A stretch of DNA of 5,429 nucleotides from an uncultured Treponema sp. (GTDB lineage: Bacteria > Spirochaetota > Spirochaetia > Treponematales > Treponemataceae), in the NCBI GenBank assembly GCA_937901865.1, contig CALDID010000200.1:1-5429 (forward strand), read 5' to 3'. Every line of letters starts with the position of its first letter. Position 1 is the stretch's first letter. Position numbers and translations under genes: made by a program. Below, piece by piece: positions 1-5,372 of this stretch. The notes under the pieces are model-generated. The model saw only the letters and a program-made list of their open reading frames with translations. It was not told the DNA's origin and made no database searches.

Positions 1-1
1 T

Positions 2-115
2 CACGCTCGCCGTCTTTTCATAACGCTACCGAATGGGGAGCGAAAAGAGTTTGTTGCGCCTGTTCCGCTACGGTTCAAAAAAGTCTTGAAACATCTTCAT
101 AACTTGAGTTGCTAG
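2..115 (+). CDS. RluA-family 23S rRNA/tRNA pseudouridine synthase, C-terminal end only (partial)
   Basis: The frame starting at base 2 is open from the window edge to a TAG at 113-115. It encodes 37 residues beginning HARRLFITLPNGERKEFVAP and continuing VPLRFKKVLKHLHNLSC. This matches the usual C-terminal tail of RluA/RluC/RluD-type pseudouridine synthases: 'LHA..L.f.hP.tge...f.aPlP..f..ll..L', the last strand and helix of the catalytic domain. Members of this family convert specific uridines in rRNA or tRNA to pseudouridine. The catalytic HRLD motif would lie upstream, outside the window, so the target cannot be judged. The stop is 44 bases before the ATG of a second synthase, so the two are probably co-transcribed. 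The family assignment rests on a short tail only. Confidence 0.72.
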   Translation, partial: HARRLFITLPNGERKEFVAPVPLRFKKVLKHLHNLSC

Positions 116-159
116 AACTAATTGATTGCTATTATCGTCAAAGAAGAGTGTTATTATCA

Positions 160-870
160 ATGATAAAAATTATATCAGCACCAAGCAAAGAAAATCCATT
201 TGTTGTTCTTCATAAACCCTCTGATTTGCCATCTGCACCGTTAAATGAAAATGATACGGATAATGCATTTTATGAGTGTGCAAAGCTCTTTCCCGAATTG
301 CTTAGTGTTCACGGTAAAAAGCAATGTGAACACGGGCTTCTTCATCGCTTAGATACTGCAACAAACGGATTGCTCGTTATTGCCGCTAGCGATGAAGCAT
401 ATACTGCTTTACAACTTTCACAACAAAATGGCTTATTTGAAAAAACATATACAGCCGTTTGTGACCATAGTACTCCGTTGTTAGAGGCTTTTCCTCCATT
501 TCCAACGGAATGGAAAAATAAGCTTCGTAAAGGAGAGGAGTGTTGTATAGAAAGCTATTTTCGAGCATTTGGAGAGGGGGGAAGGGAAGTGCGTCCTGTT
601 ACCCAAGATTCTGGAAAAGCTGCTCTGAAAAAATGCGGAAAAACGCTGTATAAAACACATATTTGCATAAAAGATACTATTGCAATATGCCGTATTGTCG
701 CAGGTTATCGCCATCAAGTGCGCTCTCATCTTTCTTGGGCTGGTTATGCCGTCAAAGGCGACTCTCTGTATAATCCTACTGCAAGTGCAAGTGATACTCT
801 CCAATTCACTGCTACTTCTGTGCGTTTTCCCCATCCTCTCACGGATGAAGTAATTGAGTTTTCTTTGTAA
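160..870 (+). CDS. RluA-family pseudouridine synthase (complete, no S4 domain)
   Basis: A 236-residue protein predicted to isomerise uridine to pseudouridine in structured RNA in the cytoplasm. Family signatures appear in order: an N-terminal strand with FVVLHKPSDLPSAP (residues 14-27, the 'vvnKPaGl' motif); HRLDTATNGLLV (62-73), with D65 as the presumed catalytic aspartate; KTYTAV (95-100, the 'K.Y.a.v' motif); and GYRHQVRSHLSWAGYAVKGD (182-201), the 'HQIR.hl...g.pi.GD' motif, followed by LYN. The end TATSVRFPHPLTDEVIEFSL is the usual last strand. There is no room for an S4 RNA-binding domain, so it resembles the short RluA class. The frame extends upstream to a TTG at 109, but that start overlaps the preceding gene's stop and adds 17 residues before the domain. 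ATG 160, with a weak AGAAGAG-type purine run 11 bases upstream, is preferred. The RNA target cannot be told from sequence. Confidence 0.9.
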   Translation: MIKIISAPSKENPFVVLHKPSDLPSAPLNENDTDNAFYECAKLFPELLSVHGKKQCEHGLLHRLDTATNGLLVIAASDEAYTALQLSQQNGLFEKTYTAVCDHSTPLLEAFPPFPTEWKNKLRKGEECCIESYFRAFGEGGREVRPVTQDSGKAALKKCGKTLYKTHICIKDTIAICRIVAGYRHQVRSHLSWAGYAVKGDSLYNPTASASDTLQFTATSVRFPHPLTDEVIEFSL

Positions 871-920
871 TTCTGATTATCTTTTTTAATTATAGCTCGA
901 TAAAAATAAAGTTGTAAGTG

Positions 921-949
921 TTGACATTTTATTTGAGTTAGCTTATACT
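921..949 (+). promoter_or_regulatory. Sigma-70-type promoter for the Fur-like gene
   Basis: A perfect -35 hexamer TTGACA (921-926) is followed, after a 17-base spacer, by TATACT (944-949), one mismatch from the TATAAT consensus. Transcription would begin near 956, giving a leader of about 27 bases before the ATG at 983. It is the strongest promoter-like sequence I can see in the window and makes the Fur-like gene independent of the synthase genes upstream. Confidence 0.8.
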
Positions 950-953
950 AACT
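936..953. promoter_or_regulatory. Candidate operator: 18-bp inverted repeat over the -10 element
   Basis: AGTTAG (936-941) and its exact reverse complement CTAACT (948-953) are separated by six bases and enclose most of the -10 hexamer. A dimeric regulator bound here would block RNA polymerase. The site is just upstream of a Fur-type winged-helix gene, and Fur-family genes are often autoregulated, so this is a reasonable guess at an autoregulatory operator. It does not match the textbook Fur box or PerR box that I know. Confidence 0.5.
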
Positions 954-972
954 ATGAAAATCGTGAATGATT

Positions 973-980
973 GGAGGAAG
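973..980 (+). promoter_or_regulatory. Ribosome binding site deciding the start at 983
   Basis: GGAGGAAG ends two bases before the ATG at 983 and is close to the full anti-Shine-Dalgarno complement. It overlaps the in-frame TTG at 971, which therefore cannot be the start it serves. Confidence 0.75.
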
Positions 981-982
981 TT

Positions 983-1219
983 ATGGACGAGAAAATTGCT
1001 CAAATCGTATCTGTATTCCGTTCAAGAGGTTGCCGCATAACAGAGCAGCGAAGACAACTTGTTTCTCTTATTGTGCATAATCCTGAATGTTCTTGTAAAG
1101 AATTGTATTATATGGCGCGAAATGATGATAACACTATTGGAAGAGCTACTGTTTATCGCACTGTGCGCACTTTAGAAGAGTTTGGCTTTATTCGCACAAG
1201 AAGCATCACTTTGCTGTAA
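983..1219 (+). CDS. Fur-family winged-helix protein lacking the metal-binding/dimerisation domain
   Basis: A 78-residue protein covering only the DNA-binding half of the Fur/PerR/Zur family. Family signatures are GCRITEQRRQLVSLI (residues 16-30; 'g.r.T.qR..il..l'), CSCKELYYMAR (36-46; 'hhsaeely..l') and IGRATVYRTVRTLEEFGFI (52-70; 'iglaTVYRtL..L.e.Gli', the recognition helix and wing). The chain stops at RTRSITLL, roughly where the hinge to the second domain begins. Normal family members are about 130-160 residues with His/Cys/Glu metal ligands and a dimerisation fold in the missing half. I searched the 37 bases downstream in all frames and saw no continuation, so a simple frameshift is not evident. 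It is either a naturally short standalone winged helix or a truncation. It has its own strong promoter and ribosome binding site, which argues that it is expressed. It converges on the minus-strand operon, with 37 bases between the stops. Confidence 0.85.
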   Translation: MDEKIAQIVSVFRSRGCRITEQRRQLVSLIVHNPECSCKELYYMARNDDNTIGRATVYRTVRTLEEFGFIRTRSITLL

Positions 1220-1256
1220 GGTTTTGGACTGTTAAAACTGAAAAATGCTATACTTT

Positions 1257-1625
1257 TTATGCTTTAAATTCTAAAAGACAAACCATAATAATCACTGCCA
1301 GCGATATCATTGATAAAATATATATCCAGCTTGGCAGTGACTCATTTCCCCTGCGTTCTTTTCGGTTGTTTTTAGAGAAGAAATTTATTTTATTATGCGA
1401 ATGTTTTTTTTCTTCATTGGGTGTAGTTGGTGAATTGCCTAAAGGATTTGCATATCCACAGGCAGGGCAGCCGTTTTTAAATAAATTTTGGTCTCCGACT
1501 TTGCCACATTTCGGACATTTTACAGACGCAAAAAATCTCCCGCATTTTGGACAAAATCTTGCATTTGCTCTTACTTCAGAGCCACAGCTTTCACAGAAAA
1601 ATTTAGCTTTTTTGCTTTCGTCCAT
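1257..1625 (-). CDS. Double zinc-ribbon protein with C-terminal membrane anchor
   Basis: A 122-residue protein with two zinc-ribbon-like units. The first is C11-x2-C14 with C25-x2-C28 (CESCG...CPKCG). The second is C37-x2-C40 with C53-x2-C56 (CPKCG...CPACG). A hydrophilic, lysine/arginine-rich linker (about 70-95) leads to one hydrophobic segment, W100 to L118, with only four residues after it. That predicts a tail-anchored protein with both ribbons in the cytosol. Zinc ribbons of this kind usually mediate protein or nucleic acid contacts; no enzyme function is indicated. The ATG at 1625 is chosen over an in-frame TTG at 1637: the ATG is one base after the preceding gene's stop, and a GGAG (1639-1642) lies upstream inside that gene. 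This arrangement suggests translational coupling. It is the last gene of the four-gene minus-strand cluster. The specific role is unknown. Confidence 0.8.
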   Translation of the reverse strand: MDESKKAKFFCESCGSEVRANARFCPKCGRFFASVKCPKCGKVGDQNLFKNGCPACGYANPLGNSPTTPNEEKKHSHNKINFFSKNNRKERRGNESLPSWIYILSMISLAVIIMVCLLEFKA

Positions 1626-1626
1626 T

Positions 1627-2277
1627 TTAGATAGCAATCTCCATAGTTAGCGATGTTGAATTGGAAGATATTATCGTTGCTGTTGCAGAACAAATAGAGT
1701 CGTTAGAAAGCTGCTTTATTATGAGATTGTCGATATGTTTTTGTGCAATGCCAGTTAGCATATTCGTATTATCAGGAGCAAATGTGAGTATCTTTTTTTT
1801 GCCGTGCTTGGTAAACGAGATAACTTTACCTGTAACAATGCCTTTTTCTTTCAATTCAAACATACACTCTATAGTGCTATCAAAGCTACTATCAAGATTT
1901 TTTTCTCTTCTTAGCTTTGACGTGAAAGACTTCGGTGAAAAAAAACTTTTAAATCCAAGAATGTCGGAATCGTTAAAGATTTTTTTTACATTTAGAAACG
2001 AAGCTTTTTTCTGCTCAACTTCACTTAAAGGCGCAGAACTGAACAGAAAAAAGTCTATGGAGTCGCTTGTAATGGAAGACGCATATTGCACCAAAGTTTT
2101 CCAATGTCGCGGATAAGAAGATACATCTATCACTATTATATCTGGTGCAATTTCTTCTATATTATCAAGAGCTTTTAGCAACCAACGATAGATTATAAGC
2201 TCATAACCTGCCTTTTCAAGAGTATCACAGCATAAATCAATGAGCATATCGTTGTCTGCTATAATGAGTGCTTTCAT
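1627..2277 (-). CDS. Receiver-like (CheY-fold) protein with unrecognised C-terminal domain
   Basis: A 216-residue cytosolic protein without signal peptide or membrane segment. Residues 1-105 read like a response-regulator receiver: MKALIIADNDMLIDLCCDTLEKAGYE gives beta1, the acidic pair D8/D10 and alpha1; PDIIVIDVSSYP places D51 at the usual phospho-acceptor position; FFLFSSAPLS (76-85) gives beta4 with the conserved Ser/Thr. The conserved lysine after beta5 is not obvious (KKIFNDSD, 98-105), so the receiver is degenerate and may not be phosphorylated normally. Residues 136-216 form a beta-rich domain, roughly TGKVISFTKHGKKKILTFAP through ATATIISSNSTSLTMEIAI. Its position recalls PilZ domains, but the RxxxR and D/NxSxxG motifs are absent, so I do not assign it. 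No DNA-binding helix-turn-helix is visible and no histidine kinase is nearby. ATG 2277 lies nine bases after the upstream gene's stop, with only a weak AAAGAA before it. Confidence 0.65.
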   Translation of the reverse strand: MKALIIADNDMLIDLCCDTLEKAGYELIIYRWLLKALDNIEEIAPDIIVIDVSSYPRHWKTLVQYASSITSDSIDFFLFSSAPLSEVEQKKASFLNVKKIFNDSDILGFKSFFSPKSFTSKLRREKNLDSSFDSTIECMFELKEKGIVTGKVISFTKHGKKKILTFAPDNTNMLTGIAQKHIDNLIIKQLSNDSICSATATIISSNSTSLTMEIAI

Positions 2278-2286
2278 TTCTTTTTG

Positions 2287-3288
2287 CTACTCTGTCCCCA
2301 AGTTATCGACGGCATAATTATCAATCATCCAAATACCATCACGCTGGATAAGATGATATGTATAGCGTTTCTTTTCGATGTAAGTAGGATACTGGAACCA
2401 TTCAAGCACGGTTACTGTTCCTTCTGTTTGAGAATAAGAAGTTTTTTCAATCTCAAATCGCTGTGGAATAGCTACAATATCGCGGTCAATGCGAGAAAGT
2501 TTCAAATCGTTCTTGTAATTCACAAGCATACGGCTTCTCTCATCGGCAGAAGATGCACGATACTTTCTGTTCATTACAGCGTTGCGTATAAGCATTTTCT
2601 CTACATCAATATAGAGGAAGTATTGGTCCCAAAGAGAACGCTGGCGAGCAATAATTGTCTGCTCGACAACCTTATCAGGCGAAATAGATTCTGGCTGCAA
2701 GACAATAGCACTCTTGCTCTCTACTGGTAAAACCGCAGAAGCCGCTGCTGAAGGACTCGGACGTACATCTAGGCTTAAGCGATTAGAAGAAAGGGATACT
2801 TTGGTATTTTGGTATAATTCGGGGTAGAGTTTTAATTCAATGTAGTAAATAGAAGGCTCTTCTATTTTAAGATAGTCTTTTACATTTTCAACAAAAGAAA
2901 ACTCTTCGCCTGGCTCTAAAACTACATCACGGAAATACACGGTTTGACTTGTAGCTCTTTTTCGGCGTAAGTTTTCTGTTTGCTGTAGTTCTCTGTTCTT
3001 TACGGTAAGACCTTTGAAATCTACGCTAAACATTCTGTCATCAGCAATCTTAAATCGCACTGTTTCTGCGCTGCGGTTTGTCATACTGACTTTTACATTG
3101 ACTGGATTCATCTCTGCATCGCCAGGGTAATACATCGTTCTATCAAAGAATGCAATAGAAAGGTCAACCTTAGAAATATTTGTTGGCTCAACAGACGCAA
3201 TGTATGTTGTAGTGTTTTGAGCTTGAGAGAAAACGCTCGTCATTCCAATAGTAAATATGGCTATCAATCCTGCTAAAGTACGTTTCAC
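2287..3288 (-). CDS. Secreted protein with Ig-like (BsuPI-like) and NTF2-like domains, function unknown
   Basis: A 333-residue exported protein. Residues 1-23 form a signal peptide (MKRT, hydrophobic core, then SVFSQA before QN), probably cut by signal peptidase I. There is no lipobox cysteine, so it should be periplasmic or released. Residues about 42-176 are beta-rich: VNVKVSMTNRSAETVRFKI, MFSVDF and VVLEPGEEFSF resemble the BsuPI-type Ig-like domain ('v.n.s...v.l.f...q.fdf...l.pGe...f'). An Ala/Ser/Pro linker (177-203) leads to helices around VVEQTIIARQRSLWDQYFLY and to strands ending in RYTYHLIQRDGIWMIDNYAV (309-327). The W-M-I-D-N-Y ending is typical of NTF2-like folds. The start is GTG 3288, because AGGAG lies eight bases upstream. 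The domain calls are fold resemblances by eye. It is the second gene of the cluster, after the LRR lipoprotein, which suggests a joint envelope role. Confidence 0.7.
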   Translation of the reverse strand: MKRTLAGLIAIFTIGMTSVFSQAQNTTTYIASVEPTNISKVDLSIAFFDRTMYYPGDAEMNPVNVKVSMTNRSAETVRFKIADDRMFSVDFKGLTVKNRELQQTENLRRKRATSQTVYFRDVVLEPGEEFSFVENVKDYLKIEEPSIYYIELKLYPELYQNTKVSLSSNRLSLDVRPSPSAAASAVLPVESKSAIVLQPESISPDKVVEQTIIARQRSLWDQYFLYIDVEKMLIRNAVMNRKYRASSADERSRMLVNYKNDLKLSRIDRDIVAIPQRFEIEKTSYSQTEGTVTVLEWFQYPTYIEKKRYTYHLIQRDGIWMIDNYAVDNLGTE

Positions 3289-3296
3289 GACTTCAT

Positions 3297-3301
3297 CTCC
3301 T
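3297..3301 (-). promoter_or_regulatory. Ribosome binding site deciding the GTG start at 3288
   Basis: Read on the minus strand, AGGAG sits eight bases before the GTG at 3288. The ATG immediately after this AGGAG (3296-3294) opens only a three-codon frame, ATG AAG TCG TGA, whose stop overlaps the GTG. The GTG is therefore the functional start. Confidence 0.7.
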
Positions 3302-3340
3302 ATTTATTACATTTAATATCGGTATCTTGCCGCTGATACA

Positions 3341-5272
3341 TTATGATTTTAATTTCGCTCTTACGCCTGTATTTGTGCTATCTTTAAAAGAGAGGGCAGA
3401 GAGATTTTTGATTTCTTTGAGATTGTCGCAGCCTAGAAAAACATAATCCTTTAATATAGAAATTTGCGTCCCTAAATACACCTTTTCTAATGCTTTACAG
3501 TTCGCAAAACATTTGCTCGGCAATTCCGAAAGCGACTGAAGTGGAGTTGGCCAACCGACGCTTTCAAAATATATTTCTTTTATCTTATCGCTGCCGCTAA
3601 ACGCACCTTCGCCCAGCTTTACGAGTGTCGAAGGAAGATAGAATATATTGCGAGTTTCTGTTGTAGTATCACTATTTGCGCTTTGTAAGTTTTTGCATTG
3701 AGCAAAGGCGTATTTTTCTATTTCGATAGATTTTAGCGACTTTGAAAATTGAATGCTTTTTAGAGAGCTGCCATAAAACGCATACGAGCTTATGGTAAGT
3801 TGAGGCGCATTTATAGCTACTGTGTCAATGTCTGCGCCAAAAAAAGCACTCGTTGCAATCCTTGTGATGCTTTCTGGAATAGTGATATTTTTGTTAGTAC
3901 CTGTGTATTTCAATAGCGTTTTTCCGCTTACTACAAAGTTGTTGTCATCGGTTTCTATCGAATCAAGCGAAGATATGTTTTCTATATAGCCTATAGCTGT
4001 TTCGTTTCCTGTTTTTTCTATGCCGATAGCATTTCCTTCTACCCATACTCTTTTGAGTGTATAGCAATCGGCGAAAGCATTATTTTTTATTGTCGTTATC
4101 ACTTTAGGAATGATAATTGATTGCATAGTAGCATTGCCCTTAAATGCAAATGAAGCGATAGAGTCAATGCTGTAAACAGAGGTAAAATCCCTCAAATCTA
4201 TTTCGCTTTCTTCTCCGATGTATTTGAGCAATGTAAAGGCTGATGAAAGCGATTTTTTGCCTATAGTAATCCGTGATGTTTCAATAGTGTTATACCATAA
4301 AATCGAGGTTAAAGGCTTGTTTCCGCTGCCGATAGAAATAGAGTTGCCGTAATAATAGGCTTCTTGCAATGATGAAAAAGAATTGAATGTATCTGCCTCT
4401 ATATCCGTTATTGTTGCAGGGATTTTTATGCTTGTAATAGAACTGTAGTTATTTGAAAATGCCGCACTTTCTATTGCTACAACAGGGAGCGCAGAGAAGT
4501 ATGACGGGATTTCTACTTTAGAGCTTGTTCCTGTGTATGCGCGGAGAATAAGAGAAGTTTTATCTGCGGACAGCACAAAATAAAAATCAGTATTTGCATA
4601 CGGATAAGTGGTATTATATACTATTTCAATGCCTAAAGTTGCAGCGTCAATCGTAGTATCATCTTCTGTTTGAACATCGATTTCTGTTTTTTCCGTAGCT
4701 TCTTCTATCGGCGGTAGCTCTTGTGTTTCTTCGTTGCCAGCAACCTCAACAGGTGGGGCAGGCGGCTCGTTAAGAGAGTTTTCTTTGAGGATAGAAATGC
4801 GCGAAAAATCTTCTTGTGTTCCCTCATAGAAAATAGTGGCTAAAGATGTGCAGTCAGCTAAAGCGGAATAGTGGATAGTAGTGATTGAAGAGGGGATAAC
4901 GAGCGAAATGAGCGACGAAGAGCCTAAAACTTGTATCTCTGTGATAGGTATAGAATTATATTCGCTTGGAATATTTATAATCGGTGTATTGTCTTTTACG
5001 CCACTGACAATATAATGAGAGCTATCCGCGCTTAAATATATAAAAATGTCTTCTAATACGAATGTTTCTATAGGTTGTTGCTCAATATCATCTGTAGAGG
5101 GTTGTTCTGCTGTAGTTTCTAGTGTGAATTGAGAACGAGATGTGCTAGAAGAAGTTGAGCGCGTAGAGAATTGCTCTGTGTCGTCTTCGATGGGAACCTC
5201 TGACGAACATGAGAAGAGAGTAGAAATCATAAAGACTGTAAGAACAATAGATACTAACTTTACTCTTCGCAT
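3341..5272 (-). CDS. BspA-like leucine-rich repeat lipoprotein
   Basis: A 643-residue predicted surface lipoprotein. The N-terminus is a lipoprotein signal peptide: basic MRRVK, a hydrophobic stretch and LFS-C with C22 as the likely lipidated residue, a relaxed lipobox as is common in spirochaetes. Residues 23-70 are a Ser/Thr/Glu-rich tether. LRR block 1 is about 71-166 and ends in TIFYEGTQEDFSRI, a BspA-type 'iyY.GT.e.w..I' ending. Residues about 167-212 are a Pro/Glu/Asp/Thr-rich acidic linker. LRR block 2 is about 213-625, with repeats such as TSIKIPATITDIEADTF, QSIIIPKVITTIKNNAF and EKVYLGTQISILKDYVF, following 'L..I.iP.sv..I...aF..c.sL' (the treponemal/BspA LRR class). Known members bind host proteins or other bacteria; whether this one does is inference. 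ATG 5272 is the only start that keeps the signal peptide. Its ribosome binding site (AGGT, 12 bases upstream) is weak and sits in an inverted repeat. Confidence 0.9.
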   Translation of the reverse strand: MRRVKLVSIVLTVFMISTLFSCSSEVPIEDDTEQFSTRSTSSSTSRSQFTLETTAEQPSTDDIEQQPIETFVLEDIFIYLSADSSHYIVSGVKDNTPIINIPSEYNSIPITEIQVLGSSSLISLVIPSSITTIHYSALADCTSLATIFYEGTQEDFSRISILKENSLNEPPAPPVEVAGNEETQELPPIEEATEKTEIDVQTEDDTTIDAATLGIEIVYNTTYPYANTDFYFVLSADKTSLILRAYTGTSSKVEIPSYFSALPVVAIESAAFSNNYSSITSIKIPATITDIEADTFNSFSSLQEAYYYGNSISIGSGNKPLTSILWYNTIETSRITIGKKSLSSAFTLLKYIGEESEIDLRDFTSVYSIDSIASFAFKGNATMQSIIIPKVITTIKNNAFADCYTLKRVWVEGNAIGIEKTGNETAIGYIENISSLDSIETDDNNFVVSGKTLLKYTGTNKNITIPESITRIATSAFFGADIDTVAINAPQLTISSYAFYGSSLKSIQFSKSLKSIEIEKYAFAQCKNLQSANSDTTTETRNIFYLPSTLVKLGEGAFSGSDKIKEIYFESVGWPTPLQSLSELPSKCFANCKALEKVYLGTQISILKDYVFLGCDNLKEIKNLSALSFKDSTNTGVRAKLKS

Positions 5273-5283
5273 TGCAATAATAT

Positions 5284-5359
5284 ACCTGTTCGATAATATA
5301 GTTTTGACAAGAGGCTTAAGCCCCTTGCTACAGCAAAAGTTTTTAGTTTCCGAACAGGT
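5284..5359 (-). promoter_or_regulatory. Nested inverted repeat in the leader of the LRR lipoprotein gene
   Basis: ACCTGTTCG (5284-5292) and CGAACAGGT (5351-5359) are perfect 9-bp inverted arms. Between them, AGTTTTG (5300-5306) and CAAAAGT (5334-5340) pair with one mismatch, and 5308-5327 is a near-palindrome centred on GGCTTAAGCC. As minus-strand RNA the central element pairs fully, with one G-U wobble and a UUAA loop; as plus-strand RNA the same position is an A-C mismatch. The outer 3' arm contains the AGGT that would serve the ATG at 5272, so the folded leader could hide the ribosome binding site. No T-run follows, so it is not a standard terminator. A regulatory RNA leader or a small mobile repeat with terminal inverted repeats are both possible. 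Confidence 0.5.
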
Positions 5360-5372
5360 CTAATATATATGA

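Noticed and set aside
109..159. N-terminal extension of the second synthase to a TTG at 109
   Set aside because: It overlaps the stop of the preceding gene, adds 17 residues not expected in the family, and has no good ribosome binding site. ATG 160 places the family's first strand at the right distance.
1220..1258. Weak hairpins between the convergent genes (GTTTT/AAAAC, and AAAAA/TTTTT around TGCTATAC) as a bidirectional terminator
   Set aside because: The stems are five A-T-rich pairs with no GC content, so they are too weak to call. Both genes do need an end here, but the sequence does not show a standard intrinsic terminator.
1366..2116. Plus-strand open frames at 1366-1650 and 1661-2116
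   Set aside because: They lie antisense to the zinc-ribbon and receiver-like genes, lack ribosome binding sites and resemble no protein family. They are shadows of the minus-strand genes.
3285..3296. Three-codon frame ATG AAG TCG TGA overlapping the GTG start, as a regulatory upstream peptide
   Set aside because: Its ATG abuts the Shine-Dalgarno sequence with no spacing, so it is unlikely to be initiated. The AGGAG is ideally spaced for the GTG instead.
3322..3339. GTATC/GATAC hairpin just after the LRR gene stop as a terminator
   Set aside because: Only five pairs with an eight-base loop, and no T-run follows on the minus strand. It is probably chance, and readthrough into the next gene is likely.
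5279..5310. Minus-strand TTGTCA (5310-5305) with TATATT (5284-5279) as the promoter of the LRR gene
   Set aside because: The spacer is 20 bases and the start site would fall at the ATG itself. I could not find a convincing promoter for this gene inside the window.
5284..5359. The 76-base inverted repeat as a tRNA gene or an integron attC site
   Set aside because: The length fits a tRNA, but there is no T-loop GTTCRA motif in place, no proper D-arm and no anticodon arm. The arms also do not match the GTTRRRY/RYYYAAC core sites of attC.
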